A DNA stretch of 64,000 nt from Latrodectus hesperus (taxonomy: Eukaryota > Arthropoda > Arachnida > Araneae > Theridiidae), in assembly GCA_037975125.1 (NCBI GenBank), contig CM075857.1, forward strand, positions 41,036,436 to 41,100,435, read 5' to 3'. The notes under the pieces were generated by a model that did not search any database, was not told where the DNA came from, and saw only the letters and a list, made by a program, of their open reading frames with translations. Numbering within the stretch: position 1 is the stretch's first letter; the number at the start of each line of letters is the position of its first letter. Positions 48,791 through 58,450 of this stretch are shown one piece after another. The translations under genes were made by a program, and so were the position numbers.

Positions 48791-49924
48791 TAACCCTCTC
48801 AATATTATTTGGGAGCTACTTCTGATACGGAGAACCGGGGCAACTGCCCCGCATTTCCTTGCCTTATTCAGGCTCTGGATATCTCAAGAATATTCCAGAC
48901 AAGTTGACTAATTTTCTTAACCAACATAGCCCTTAGAATTAGTCTCTTAATGAGATTACATAAAACAAAGTGTCTTAGGTCTGCCAAACATTTTAAATAT
49001 TTGGCAGACCTAAGACAATTTATATCATTTGCAGACAAAAATGATTCACAATTTCAGTAAACACTACATGAAACAATTATAACATATATTACGTTCAACA
49101 CTAGTGGTACCCAACCTTTGGCCTATTTCGGGCACATTTTGAACTAAACTGAAAACCAGCAATATATAAAATGCTTTCGCGCAAATGGCGCTGTTTATCA
49201 TTTAATTAATTATTTTTTGGTGCATGTATATACATTTGAGAATTTTAATATTTTTAAATACGTAAAAAAATACTAAATTTAATTTTTTTTGAAATTAAAG
49301 ATAAGTATTTTTTCATTTAAAATATATGAACAGTCATTTCATAATAGATTTTTACACTATAAATTGTTTTGAGGGAAATATAAAAAAATTCCTTTTTAAA
49401 AATTGTGTAATTTGAATTTGAAAAAGATATTTTTAATCACAAATTTCAATATGAATACATTGTTGAAATAGTAATTTTATTCTTTTTAATTTACCAACAT
49501 AAAAAACTATTTTAAAGCCTCAAATTATAAAACTTATAAAATATAATCATTTTATAGTAACCGGTAAGCAATGGGAAAGTAATGCAGAATTTTATAGTTA
49601 AACTGTGATATGCCTCCTTATGAAGTATGACACAGTAAATTTATATAATTGAAAGTAAAAAAAGTCACATATTTAATGTAAAACAAATACATGATAATTA
49701 ATGTGAAGGCTAGCACTCATTGCTGGTCAGCCAGTTTATTGTACTCCGGTGTCGCTAAAGCCAAACTTATATAGTCATTCAAGTGTTTATTTGTAATTTT
49801 CGATCTAAATTTTATAACGTCTTGCAAGATATTTCGCTTGTGACTATAAATGCTTGCCATATTTTAACAATTCATTTATGTCCCTTAATGGTTATTTTTA
49901 AAATATTTTTGTTCACGGTACCTA
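48791..49924. other. AT-rich stretch with an 18-bp perfect inverted repeat
   Basis: Arms TGTCTTAGGTCTGCCAAA at 48971-48988 and its exact complement at 49000-49017 enclose an 11-base loop. No gene is recognised in the rest. Confidence 0.6.
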
Positions 49925-50225
49925 ATCAGGGTGGCTTGCACAAGGTTGGACAAAGCTGTTCCACACATCAGTTGTTCTAGAGTTCCTTTTAGGAACTACC
50001 ATTTTTTGTGTGTATATAGCTCCGTGGGTTGGGAACGTGTTCTCATTAATATGTGACGTCCAAAATCCTTCCGATGGTGTGGCGTGGATGTGGAGAGGAA
50101 GGTACCAGGTCAGGTGTGACCTCATCACCTGACCGTGGTTCAAAATTACGAGGCACTTATAGTGACGGGCGAGTATTCCAAACCCGTTAACCTGAAAGGC
50201 ACAATCCGGGGTCGCCTGCACCACT
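49925..50225 (-). other. GC-richer segment with a 100-codon open frame, unassigned
   Basis: This ~300-bp block is sharply less AT-rich than its left flank and ends just before the mariner-like element at 50248. The minus strand is open for 100 codons (50224-49922; Pro/His/Thr-rich, hydrophilic), with no recognised domain. It is probably part of another repeat family rather than a gene, but I found no second copy in the window. Confidence 0.3.
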
Positions 50226-50502
50226 ATGCATGTAAGTTACATACATACAGGGTGATCTAAATTGTTTTGACAAAATATAAGTGGTGATAATATTCATCCA
50301 TACAAGCAATTACATAGGAACATATAGTCTCATTCCACTCTGAGAGCCAGAAGAGAGGAAAGTAGAAACGGATCAAAAATCTATTACGAATTTAACATTT
50401 GCAAATTTCTACTGAGAAAAATCAGCATTTTGTTCTTATTGGTTACGGAGAAAACCACTCAGAGTAGACATTGTCCTTTAAAAACGTCGCAACATCATCG
50501 CT

Positions 50503-50644
50503 TTAAGTATTATGTGGCTTGGTTTGTTTGTCGCTCAACGGTCATTTTTTGCACACGAGGGCTAATTAGACCGGGACCTACGGTTTAAAGTGGATTCCGA
50601 ACCACTACAAACATCCATGCCCAAGGTGGTTAAGTATTATGTGG
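50503..50644 (-). repeat. 5'-truncated SINE (family 1) with 15-bp target-site duplication
   Basis: The direct repeat TTAAGTATTATGTGG lies at 50503-50517 and 50630-50644. The insert (50518-50629) matches 39691 to about 39804 at nearly every base but stops at CCAAGGTGG, just before the B box, so the whole tRNA-like promoter head is absent. Truncation at the 5' end with a target duplication is the mark of LINE-driven insertion. It sits in the 5' untranslated part of the mariner-like element. Confidence 0.93.
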
Positions 50645-50669
50645 AAAACATAATCCGAAAATTTTCGTG

Positions 50670-51715
50670 AATGCTATGTGGCGTACACGTACGTAGAATT
50701 GGCTGATATGCTCCTCTTATACGGTGAAGCAAAAGGGAATGGTCGCGACGCACGAAGATTGTCCGCGCGAACTGCGGTTTCCAACTATCGTATTCCACCT
50801 CATCCTACCTTTTCCAGTGTTGACCGATGACTGCCAGAAAATGGTTCGTTTTGATCTGAAACAGCAATGCAGGACATAGGCCAAATAGCTCCTTCCTGAA
50901 GTACGTAAAATAGCTCTTTCCTCAAGTACGCGAGCCGTGGCTTACGAAATGTGTGTTTCTCAACCAGTAGTGTGGCGTAATTTACACGAGGAACGCATGC
51001 ATCCCTACCATGTTCAAAAAGTGCGATCTTTTCTTGCAAAGGATTATCCCAGCCGAGCAGTGGATACTGGTTATGAAGAATAAGAATCCATGATTTCCTG
51101 CATTATAATATTTAATAAGGCAGCATTCAGCAGAGGAGGCATTTTTAACACGGGCAATAAACACTTTTGGTCTGACAATGCCCATTGTATAACCCCTCGT
51201 AGACACCAGCAGAAATTTTCCGTGAACATCTGGGCAGATATCCTTGGTGATTGATTACCTGGTGGGCCTTTATGTCATGCCAGAAGGTTTGACCGGCGCA
51301 ACATACCGTATCTTCTAGAAACAAGTGTTTCCCAGTTTATTACAGGCTGTTCCATTCCCCATCCTAAGAGACATGTGGTTTATGCACGATGAAACCCCAG
51401 TACATTTTTCCATCACGGTCTGTAACTTTGAATGCCACATATTCCGCACGATGGATTGGACTTCGCATATCTGTGGCTTGGCCTCCTCGCTCACCGGATC
51501 TCGTCCCACTGGAATTTTTCTTCTGGGGACACGTGAAATCTTTAGTATACTAGGTACCCGTGAACTCAACTGAAGATCGTATCGCTATAATCGTTGTTGC
51601 CGCGGACAAAATTAACACGACCCTAGAAATCTTCGAGATAGTGCTCCAGTCATTCTTTTGCCGCTGTCAACTGTGCAACGACACGCATGGGTGGCATTTT
51701 CAGCATTCTCTGTGA
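50670..51715 (+). pseudogene. Mariner-like transposase with DUF4817 N terminus, decayed
   Basis: Reading across frames, the order matches the widespread arthropod DUF4817 transposases. An N-terminal helix-turn-helix comes first (VELADMLLLYGEAKGNGRDAR.. near 50690), then ..HEERMHPYHVQKV.. near 51000. Next is a region where the first catalytic Asp is expected (TDE) but reads FNKAAF. It continues FSVNIWADILGD near 51220, WFMHDETPVHF with the second Asp near 51385, and SPDLVPLEFFLWGH near 51500. The end is ..STEDRIAIIVVAADKIN... Stops and frameshifts interrupt at several points, and with the first Asp changed the protein would be inactive even if read through. ORFs annotated here on the minus strand are shadows. 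Confidence 0.88.
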
Positions 51716-51771
51716 GGTTTTCACTAAAGAATAAATATGATTGGGAAACTTTTGGTATTATTCATTCGATT

Positions 51772-53733
51772 ACCCAACACCAGGGCTAGGGAAAATAAGG
51801 GCTGGCTCATCGCTTTGATGTATCGCATGCCGCCTTGTCACCGGAGAGGGGAAGAGCGTGACGTCACTGGGCATCAACTGGCTGGCATTCTCTATGCTAG
51901 CTTGTGTCTGATCGCAGCTTTCTCATTCATTTTGGCTTGTTTAATGTTAATGTTTTCATTTTAAGCAAGAGTATTTTTTAAAGAGGAAAACATGACATCG
52001 TGTGCTGTTGCGGTGTCATACCTTATGGAAAGAACTCGAAATAACTATAGACAAATCGTTTTTTCTTCATCCTTCAAAAGATTCAAGGAAAATATGGGTT
52101 TTCGCTGATATGCCTCATTATATCAAGTTATTGAGGAACCATTTTTTAGATAGTGGTTTAGTTTTGCGTGAGGGTACAATTATAAATTCTAGAATATTAT
52201 ATGAGATATTGAATAAAGATGTCGGGGAAATAAAAATTTGTCATAAACTGAAGCCCCAATTTCTAACTGTTAAAGGAAATGAAAGACAAAAGGTTACACC
52301 TGCAAAGACTTTATTTTCGGAAACTACTGCTAAAGCTATAATACATTTCACTGGAAATACTAAAGCGGCTGCATTTTTTCATTAATCGATAATTTATTTG
52401 ATATTATGAACAGCTCCGTTCCAATACCTCCCAGTAACAAGTCTTTAAAAGCTGCTTTTGGAGTGCAAAAATACTTTGATACTCAAAAAGAAACTTTAAA
52501 CGCAATCAAGGAGGAAGTTTTCAATTTACGTGTATTTGGGAAAAAATCGGTTTTGCCTTTTCAGAAAGGGATAATTGTTTCAATTCATTCTCTTTATGGA
52601 TTATATGAAGACTTAAAATCTATAAATGTATCTTATATTTTAACAAGTAGACTTACTCAAGATGCGCTCGAAAGCCTCTTCAGCCAAATTAGAGGTCTCG
52701 GGAGATTCAATGACCATCCTTCTCCATCTGAAGTAATTATTCGCTTAAAAAAATATTGCTCGCCAATAAATTACCTAATTTGTCACCGAAAGTAAACTCT
52801 TTAGAAAATGGACCAGACGTTTATTTAACAAGTGAAATGTTAGACTCTGCATTTAATGTAAAAGAACGTCAAGAAATTATCAATTCTTTTGATTCTCAAG
52901 ATGATGAATTAAATCGTGAATTCTTAATTAATCCCTTACCTTTATCTTGGGAAAATGAACTTGCCTCTTCCAATCAAAATTGTGATATATCTCCATTTGA
53001 AAAAGAAGCTATGGTTTATGTGGCAGGTTATATTGCTTATAAAATTAAAGATAATTCACTTGGAACTATATCAAGAAATTCAGTCGATATGCCCAATCAT
53101 TCCGAATGGATTAATTTAATTTCTGCTGGGGGACTTACTGTTCCAACAAAAGCATGGATGGAAACTATAAAACAAATGGACATAATGTTTCGCAAATTTC
53201 ATGGCGACACATTTTCTAAAGGGAAAAATGTCATAGCAACATTAATAAATGAAACAGAGTCTTCTTTTCCTACTGTAAATCGAAAGGCAATTAAACTTTT
53301 TTGTCGCTTGAGAACATTTATACGAATTAGGTATTTAAATAGAAATGCAGCGATAGTATCTTATAATAAAGCTCAACAGAAAAACAAGAAATGGGTCAAT
53401 AGTCAAAAAATCAAGATAAGCTGAAGCTAATAGGTAAATATATTTTTATATTGGTTATACAATTTTAAGTTAATTTCAATATTAATAATAATTTTTTTGG
53501 GTTTATTAAATAATAATTGCAAATTTACTAAATATTTGAGAGGCATTTGTAGTTTTTTTCACTCTGATTAAAAACAAAATGAACTTAAAAATAAAAATAA
53601 AGTATTTTGCTTAGAAATTCCAGGCAGCTTATTCTCCTTGGATGCCTGACTACGTCATCAACGGCTATTTCCGGTGACAGTTTTGGGGAGCATTTGAGCC
53701 AGCCCTTCTCTTTCCCTAGCCCTGACCCAACAC
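51772..53733 (+). mobile_element. P element with 9-bp direct repeat, inserted in the mariner-like element
   Basis: The element is 51781-53724 (1944 bp). The terminal inverted repeats are 28-29 bp: CAGGGCTAGGGAAAATAAGG on the left and CAGGGCTAGGGAAAGAGAAG on the right (reverse-complemented), both continuing into GGGCTGGCTC. The direct repeat ACCCAACAC flanks it at 51772-51780 and 53725-53733. P elements usually duplicate 8 bp, so one base may be coincidence or part of the end. The interior encodes the C-terminal two thirds of a P/THAP9-type transposase. TGACGTCA near the left end and TGACTACGTCA near the right end are possible subterminal motifs. Confidence 0.93.
51991..53424 (+). pseudogene. 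P-element (THAP9-type) transposase, 5'-deleted, two frameshifts
   Basis: Three frames follow in order. 52002-52385 has IWVFADMPHYIKLLRNHFLD (probably carrying the second catalytic Asp) and KICHKLKPQFLTVKGNERQK. 52406-52795 has KKSVLPFQKGIIVSIHSLYG and LTQDALESLFSQIRGLGRF, both strongly conserved in the P family. 52756-53424 is the C-terminal region (..AMVYVAGYIAYKI..). Frame changes fall in the T-run near 52373 and the A-run near 52750. The THAP DNA-binding domain, leucine zipper and first catalytic Asp, expected upstream, are absent: only about 200 bp separate the left end from the gene, so an internal deletion removed them. Codon choice is AT-rich, like the rest of the window. Confidence 0.92.
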
Positions 53734-53888
53734 TGTTGTAAGTGCTTAGGCAAGTACTGTCAAGTGGGAATTCCTCTTTTCTGCCTTTCAGAGTGGAAGG
53801 CGACCCCATGTTTCGATGTAATTATTGCTTGTCTGGATGGGTACTATCACCCCTCTTAATTTGTAAAAGCAATTTAGAGTCACCTGTA

Positions 53889-56221
53889 TATATATAGCTC
53901 TTTTGACTTCAAATTTAATCATTAACTTATACAGAAGATACAATCATACATATGAATTTTGGCTCAATTATTTCAATATCAGTGTTCAGTTGGTGAATAT
54001 CTCGCATTTGTTATAAAACGCTTTTGATTTTTTTATACGTATGCCATATTTTTGAAATGCAGTTCTATTCCTAAAAAAAAAGCATGTTACTTATAATATA
54101 ATCGATGATTTCGAATTAATGCTATTTTTCTTGTTCGAAAAGCCTCTTTAAAATGTTAACATTTTTTTCTCGAAACTCGGCTCATGAAAGAAACCGCTTC
54201 TCGACTCTTTTTGTGAACAATAAGTTATCTTTAGAAATAATCATTTTTGTGGAGAATTGGTTGATATTTTCTAGATAAGCACCTTTTCTTGAATCATGCC
54301 GGAATACTGCTGATTGATTAAGGTTGATCAACGAATGATTTTTTTTCTTTTATCATTTTTATTTTAATATTTATAAATTCAATTTTTAGAATTCTATAAA
54401 TTAATTAAAGTCGCAATCTATTTAAGTTTTTTTTTTTACTTATAAATTAAGAAATTCTCTAGCTGACAAATTATTCATTTCAAATGCAGTACAATTTAAA
54501 ACAATTCTATATTTTTCTACTTTATAAAAGCAATTTTCTTTCTTCTTGAATTAGATAGGGCTTAAACTGTACACATAAAATCATTTTCTTTATATTTTTG
54601 AGTTGCTTACTTCAAATAAATTGTTTTTTTTTAATTACATTTCATTTCTTGAAATAAAATATTAATTGTCTAATATTCCAATACAAATTTGTTAACATTT
54701 GTTCTATCTATATATATTTAAAAAGATAATTATATATTTTAACATTTAAAACAGGCAGAACTTACCTTTACCTATATGTAAATAGGATAATGTGTTTTAA
54801 GATGTAAAAATAAACATTTTCTTAGAGATTAAATTTTAGAACTAATAAATTAATAAACGTGTGCGGAACAATGTTTATAAAAAAATTTGAAAACAGTGAT
54901 ATCAAGTATTGGAAAATAGAATAAAAATTCTTGAAAAATTATTTCAAATAATTTCAAATGACATAGATGTCGTATAATCCAGGTTGCTGAATTCTGAAAT
55001 TTTTTGGCGAAGAAAAAATGTTGCATAGGTGGTGCATTATGAATTGCGCTATAACGTAATACTAGAGTTGCCAAAATAGAATTTTCTGCATAATTCTTAA
55101 GTCTCCATATATATGGCGTAATAAAAACCAGGTTGCCACATACATAAGAAAATCGGGAAAAAAATTACCAAACTCAGAATTTGGCATCTTGGATTTTAAG
55201 TCATCTGTGCCATTTAAAGATAATTCGAACTTTTATCAAATGTGGTATAAATGTAGTCAAATCTTTATCCAATGTAGTAAAATAAATGAAATAACAATTA
55301 AAAAAAAGTACAACGATTAAAATCTTTAGTATTTTAAATTTAGATCTCAAAAAAGAATAATGAAATAGCAGTAAATATTAAAATAATTAACTATTCATTA
55401 CGGATTTTAACAATGATAAAAAATGAGTTGTTTCGAAATCTGAAACAAATTTTTTTCGTTATTTTGATTGGTCAATTCAAAATCGATTGTATTATCATTC
55501 CTGTTACTGTTCCCACTCTTGTCGCTGCTTCTTCAATATATTTAAAGATATATCTATGATTTTCCAAAGGAAAAAAAAATCACTTAATGGTTTTTAAAAA
55601 AAAGAAACTATATACTACAACTATTCGGCAATAAGTAGAATATATATACATGTCAAATTTATACACATTTAATATACGTATAATTTTGTATATTAACTAT
55701 AATAAGTTAGAATGAAGTTGAAAATTTGCTTTTATAGATAATTCTAAAACAACTTTATTCTTTAAGAATAAAAATTTTACAAGTCTAATTTTTTCTCGAA
55801 TAATCGAAGTTTAATCAGATATTAAATATATCGCAGAAATTTATATTCAAGTCTACCGATTTAACTCTGCCTATTTAAAAACAATACATATGTATCTCAT
55901 ATCTATAATTCAATCTTATTTGATGAGTATATCATTTAATTGACAGCTTGATGCTTAAAACACCTTAAAATGTTCTACGGATTAATAATTAATGTTTAAT
56001 TAGTGTATGAAATAATATTTTTTAATTATAGTATCTTTCTCGTTTTTAAGTTAATGGTTTGAAAATTTGAAATTTTCCTATAACGATGTTCTGATAAAGA
56101 TTTTATTCTACTGAAGCAGAAATCGACGGATATTATAGTTATGTGATTATAATAAATTGGTGTATATTTTACTTTGTCGTATATACCATAAAAATTATTA
56201 GAAGAAGCGAATATTTCATTA
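53889..56221. other. AT-rich non-coding stretch, nothing assigned
   Basis: No coding motif, RNA or transposon end recognised. Confidence 0.5.
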
Positions 56222-56513
56222 TATAGCCTGTATAACTAGCCCCAGATTACCCAGGTTATCAGAAGCAACAGGCTTAGATGGCTTGACCACGTCTGGAGAA
56301 GCCGGGAAAACAACCCCCACTAGAATATCAACCACGAAGAATCCAGTGCCCTAGGAAGACCAACAAGATGGCTCGTTGACACTGAAAATGACCTCAAGAT
56401 ACTGAAAGTTAGGAACTGGTAAAGTGTCGCTCTGGACAGACTGCGCTAAAAAAAGCGTGCTGTAGAGGTAGCTAAGATCTGTAACAGGTTGTTACGCTAT
56501 TAAAGAAAGAAGA
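56222..56513 (+). pseudogene. LINE ORF2 C-terminal fragment (copy 2), uninterrupted
   Basis: Nearly collinear with copy 1 from about 39650 to 40152: TATAGCCTGTATAACTAGCC at the start and GGTTGTTACGCTATTAAAGA at the 3' end. Conserved peptides include RWLDHVWRSRENN and NDLKILKVRN. It lacks the SINE that splits copy 1, reading straight through CCCAGGTTATCAGAAGCAAC. The 5' end is truncated. Flanking GAATATTTCATT (left) and GAATATCATT (right) may be a decayed target duplication. Confidence 0.8.
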
Positions 56514-57529
56514 ATATCATTTAATTCTTGCTTCAAAAACAGCTTTTAAAACTAAAAGAAAAATTCAAAGTATTTTCAAATACCTCTAACACAGACTTCT
56601 TTCGATCCCAGAAGTACTATGAAAAACAAGAAAAATATACAAATGTAAGTTTATATTTAAGTTCTTAAAAAGTTATCTATAAAATGCATTCAAAATTTTA
56701 GTCTAATGAGTTAGGTATTTTATTCTTGTCGAAAATATCACTAAGAACATAGCAATTTCATGACTAAATTGTATTTGTTCAGCCGAAAATGAAAGAAATT
56801 TGAAAACTTTCTTTGACTTTAAAAAAAAAACAAAATGAATCACACCAATATCAGATCAGCAGTTTAAAGTCGAAAATAAAATCAAAATAGCTAAACTAGC
56901 AGGATCAAAGAACCAATCAAAAGACTGCCTGTGATGACGTATAGTAGGACATGTCCATATGCAATACAAAGTGGTGGATAAGTGTCGGAAGAGTATAAAG
57001 TATGCAAGAAGTGTGAACTTCTTGTAAAAAAAAAACCCTCTATTTACACTTCTGTTATTTAAACTAACATTTTGTAAATCACGTGCCTAATTTAGTAAGC
57101 TGTATTTTATGAAAATTTAAATTATAGACTCGATACATGGGCAATGTATTTAATATCAGAGATACCTCTAATATAAGACTTTTGGTTGTGGAAGCGCCAG
57201 AGACAGTTGCATTTGAGGATTTAAAGTGTTACTGATAATAAGAGATTTTAATGTAAATAATGAGTTTTATGTTTGAAACTTATGTATAGGTTTACATTTC
57301 CGAATTTAAGATTTAAGTTACGCTTGATATTAATACTGAAGTTTTACGTTTAATGTTTATGCTGTTTTTATTGTGCTTGCAAATAAATATTTTCTTTTAT
57401 GACATATGATTACGTTTTATTTCAAGGATACATAACAGAACTCTCATTTTTGTGTGAACTTATTTCACTGTGTATATGAAATTTAACTTTGTCGAATTGA
57501 TGATTCAGTCTCATATGTCCAACAGACAA
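56514..57529. other. AT-rich non-coding stretch, nothing assigned
   Basis: No gene or repeat end recognised. Confidence 0.5.
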
Positions 57530-57539
57530 TCCTATGGAT

Positions 57540-58450
57540 TAAATCTTGATTTTACCCGAAGTTGAATCGCTGAGAAATTGGAATCATGCCGAAGTGTGGC
57601 TGCAGAGCTCAGGACCATCCCCCACCACAAATAATTGAAATAGTATCCGAGAATTTATCAATGGTTGTCCAAACACAACCATGGCGGCACATGGCTTGTT
57701 TACCATGCAATAGGTAAGTAGGAACAGACAACAAATGAATCGCAAGGCACATATGACCTTCTGAAAGACTGATGTATTTTACTGTACATAGGAAGAGGCA
57801 TTAATGTAATGCCTCTTCCCAGATACAGCAAAATATATCAGTCATCCAGTAGGCAACAAATACGGCATGTGTCTCTTTTATAACGCTTGCTTGTCGAAAA
57901 CAGTTTCTAGTGTTGGCGAGAACACCAGAACTAAACAAATGAACTAAGTATTCTTTACATGTCAAAGTAAATTCATTCTATCTACTGATCCCAGAAGCAT
58001 AAGTAACTAAAAAGAACAAGGAACAATTAATAAAACTTTCAATCATTGAAAGGAACATGCTTAGAAGTGGCGTATTTCTCTTTGAAGTGACATGATGCTT
58101 TGTATACGTATAAACTTTACATCCACTGATGACTCAATCCCTGATACAAGCTACTGTATGGTGATAATCCGAAAAAGGTACAAGTGAGGAAAATTGAGTC
58201 CAGAATTTCTAATAGATAGTTTTTCTGCATTTCATAGTACAATAGCTATTGTTGAGCATTTGAGACATTCATTGTTATCGATCGGCCTGCACACAAAATC
58301 CATGAATCTAAAAACAATTGAACATGTGTGACACGCTAGGAAGAAGCTTGACAGCAATTATGAAGCTGATTGGTGCTACAACAGGAATGGACAGTCATTC
58401 TACGGCAACTTACTCTCAGCAAGAGCCGGGTTTTACAGCATCGAAAATCT
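57540..58450 (+). pseudogene. Tc1-like transposase fossil
   Basis: Reading through stops, the order of a Tc1 transposase can be followed. A helix-turn-helix-like AEKLESCRSVAAEL comes near 57570, then GRNRQQMNRKAHMTF near 57720. CRKQFLVLARTPELNK follows near 57890 and FTCQSKFILSTDPRSI near 57955, where the catalytic Asp of the usual TDES/SDES block reads Cys. Near 58230-58360 it reads IVEHLRHSLLSI then MNLKTIEHV, with the conserved Glu of the NPIEHVW motif. The end is LVLQQEW near 58372. At least nine in-frame stops make it an ancient dead copy. A 77-nt hairpin (57767-57843) lies in the middle. Terminal repeats were not found. Confidence 0.75.
57767..57843. repeat. 77-nt near-perfect hairpin inside the Tc1 fossil
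   Basis: Two 37-nt arms match at 32 positions when one is reverse-complemented, around a 3-nt loop. The inner 13 pairs (GGAAGAGGCATTA/TAATGCCTCTTCC) are perfect, and the outer pairs begin GACTGAT/ATCAGTC. The size is like a microRNA precursor, but the loop is very short. An inverted duplication of Tc1 sequence is the simpler reading. Confidence 0.7.

Larger units (their letters stand above)
50246..53888 (+). mobile_element. Tc1/mariner-superfamily element carrying two nested insertions
   Basis: The left end CAGGGTGATCTAAATTG starts at 50248 after TA. The right end, reverse-complemented from 53886, reads CAGGTGACTCTAAATTG and is followed by TA (53887-53888). TA target duplication plus CAGG(G)TG ends fit Tc1/mariner. 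Inside are a decayed transposase (about 50670-51715), a SINE at 50518-50629 and a P element at 51781-53724. Subtracting the inserts leaves about 1.5-1.6 kb, the normal size for a mariner. The transposase lies wholly to the left of the P element. Confidence 0.88.

Noticed and set aside
4145..49195. Recurrent ATGGCGC-type motifs (near 4146, 10627, 16031, 21113, 49187)
   Set aside because: Only slightly more frequent than a rough expectation for the composition; no common context and no evidence of a regulatory role.
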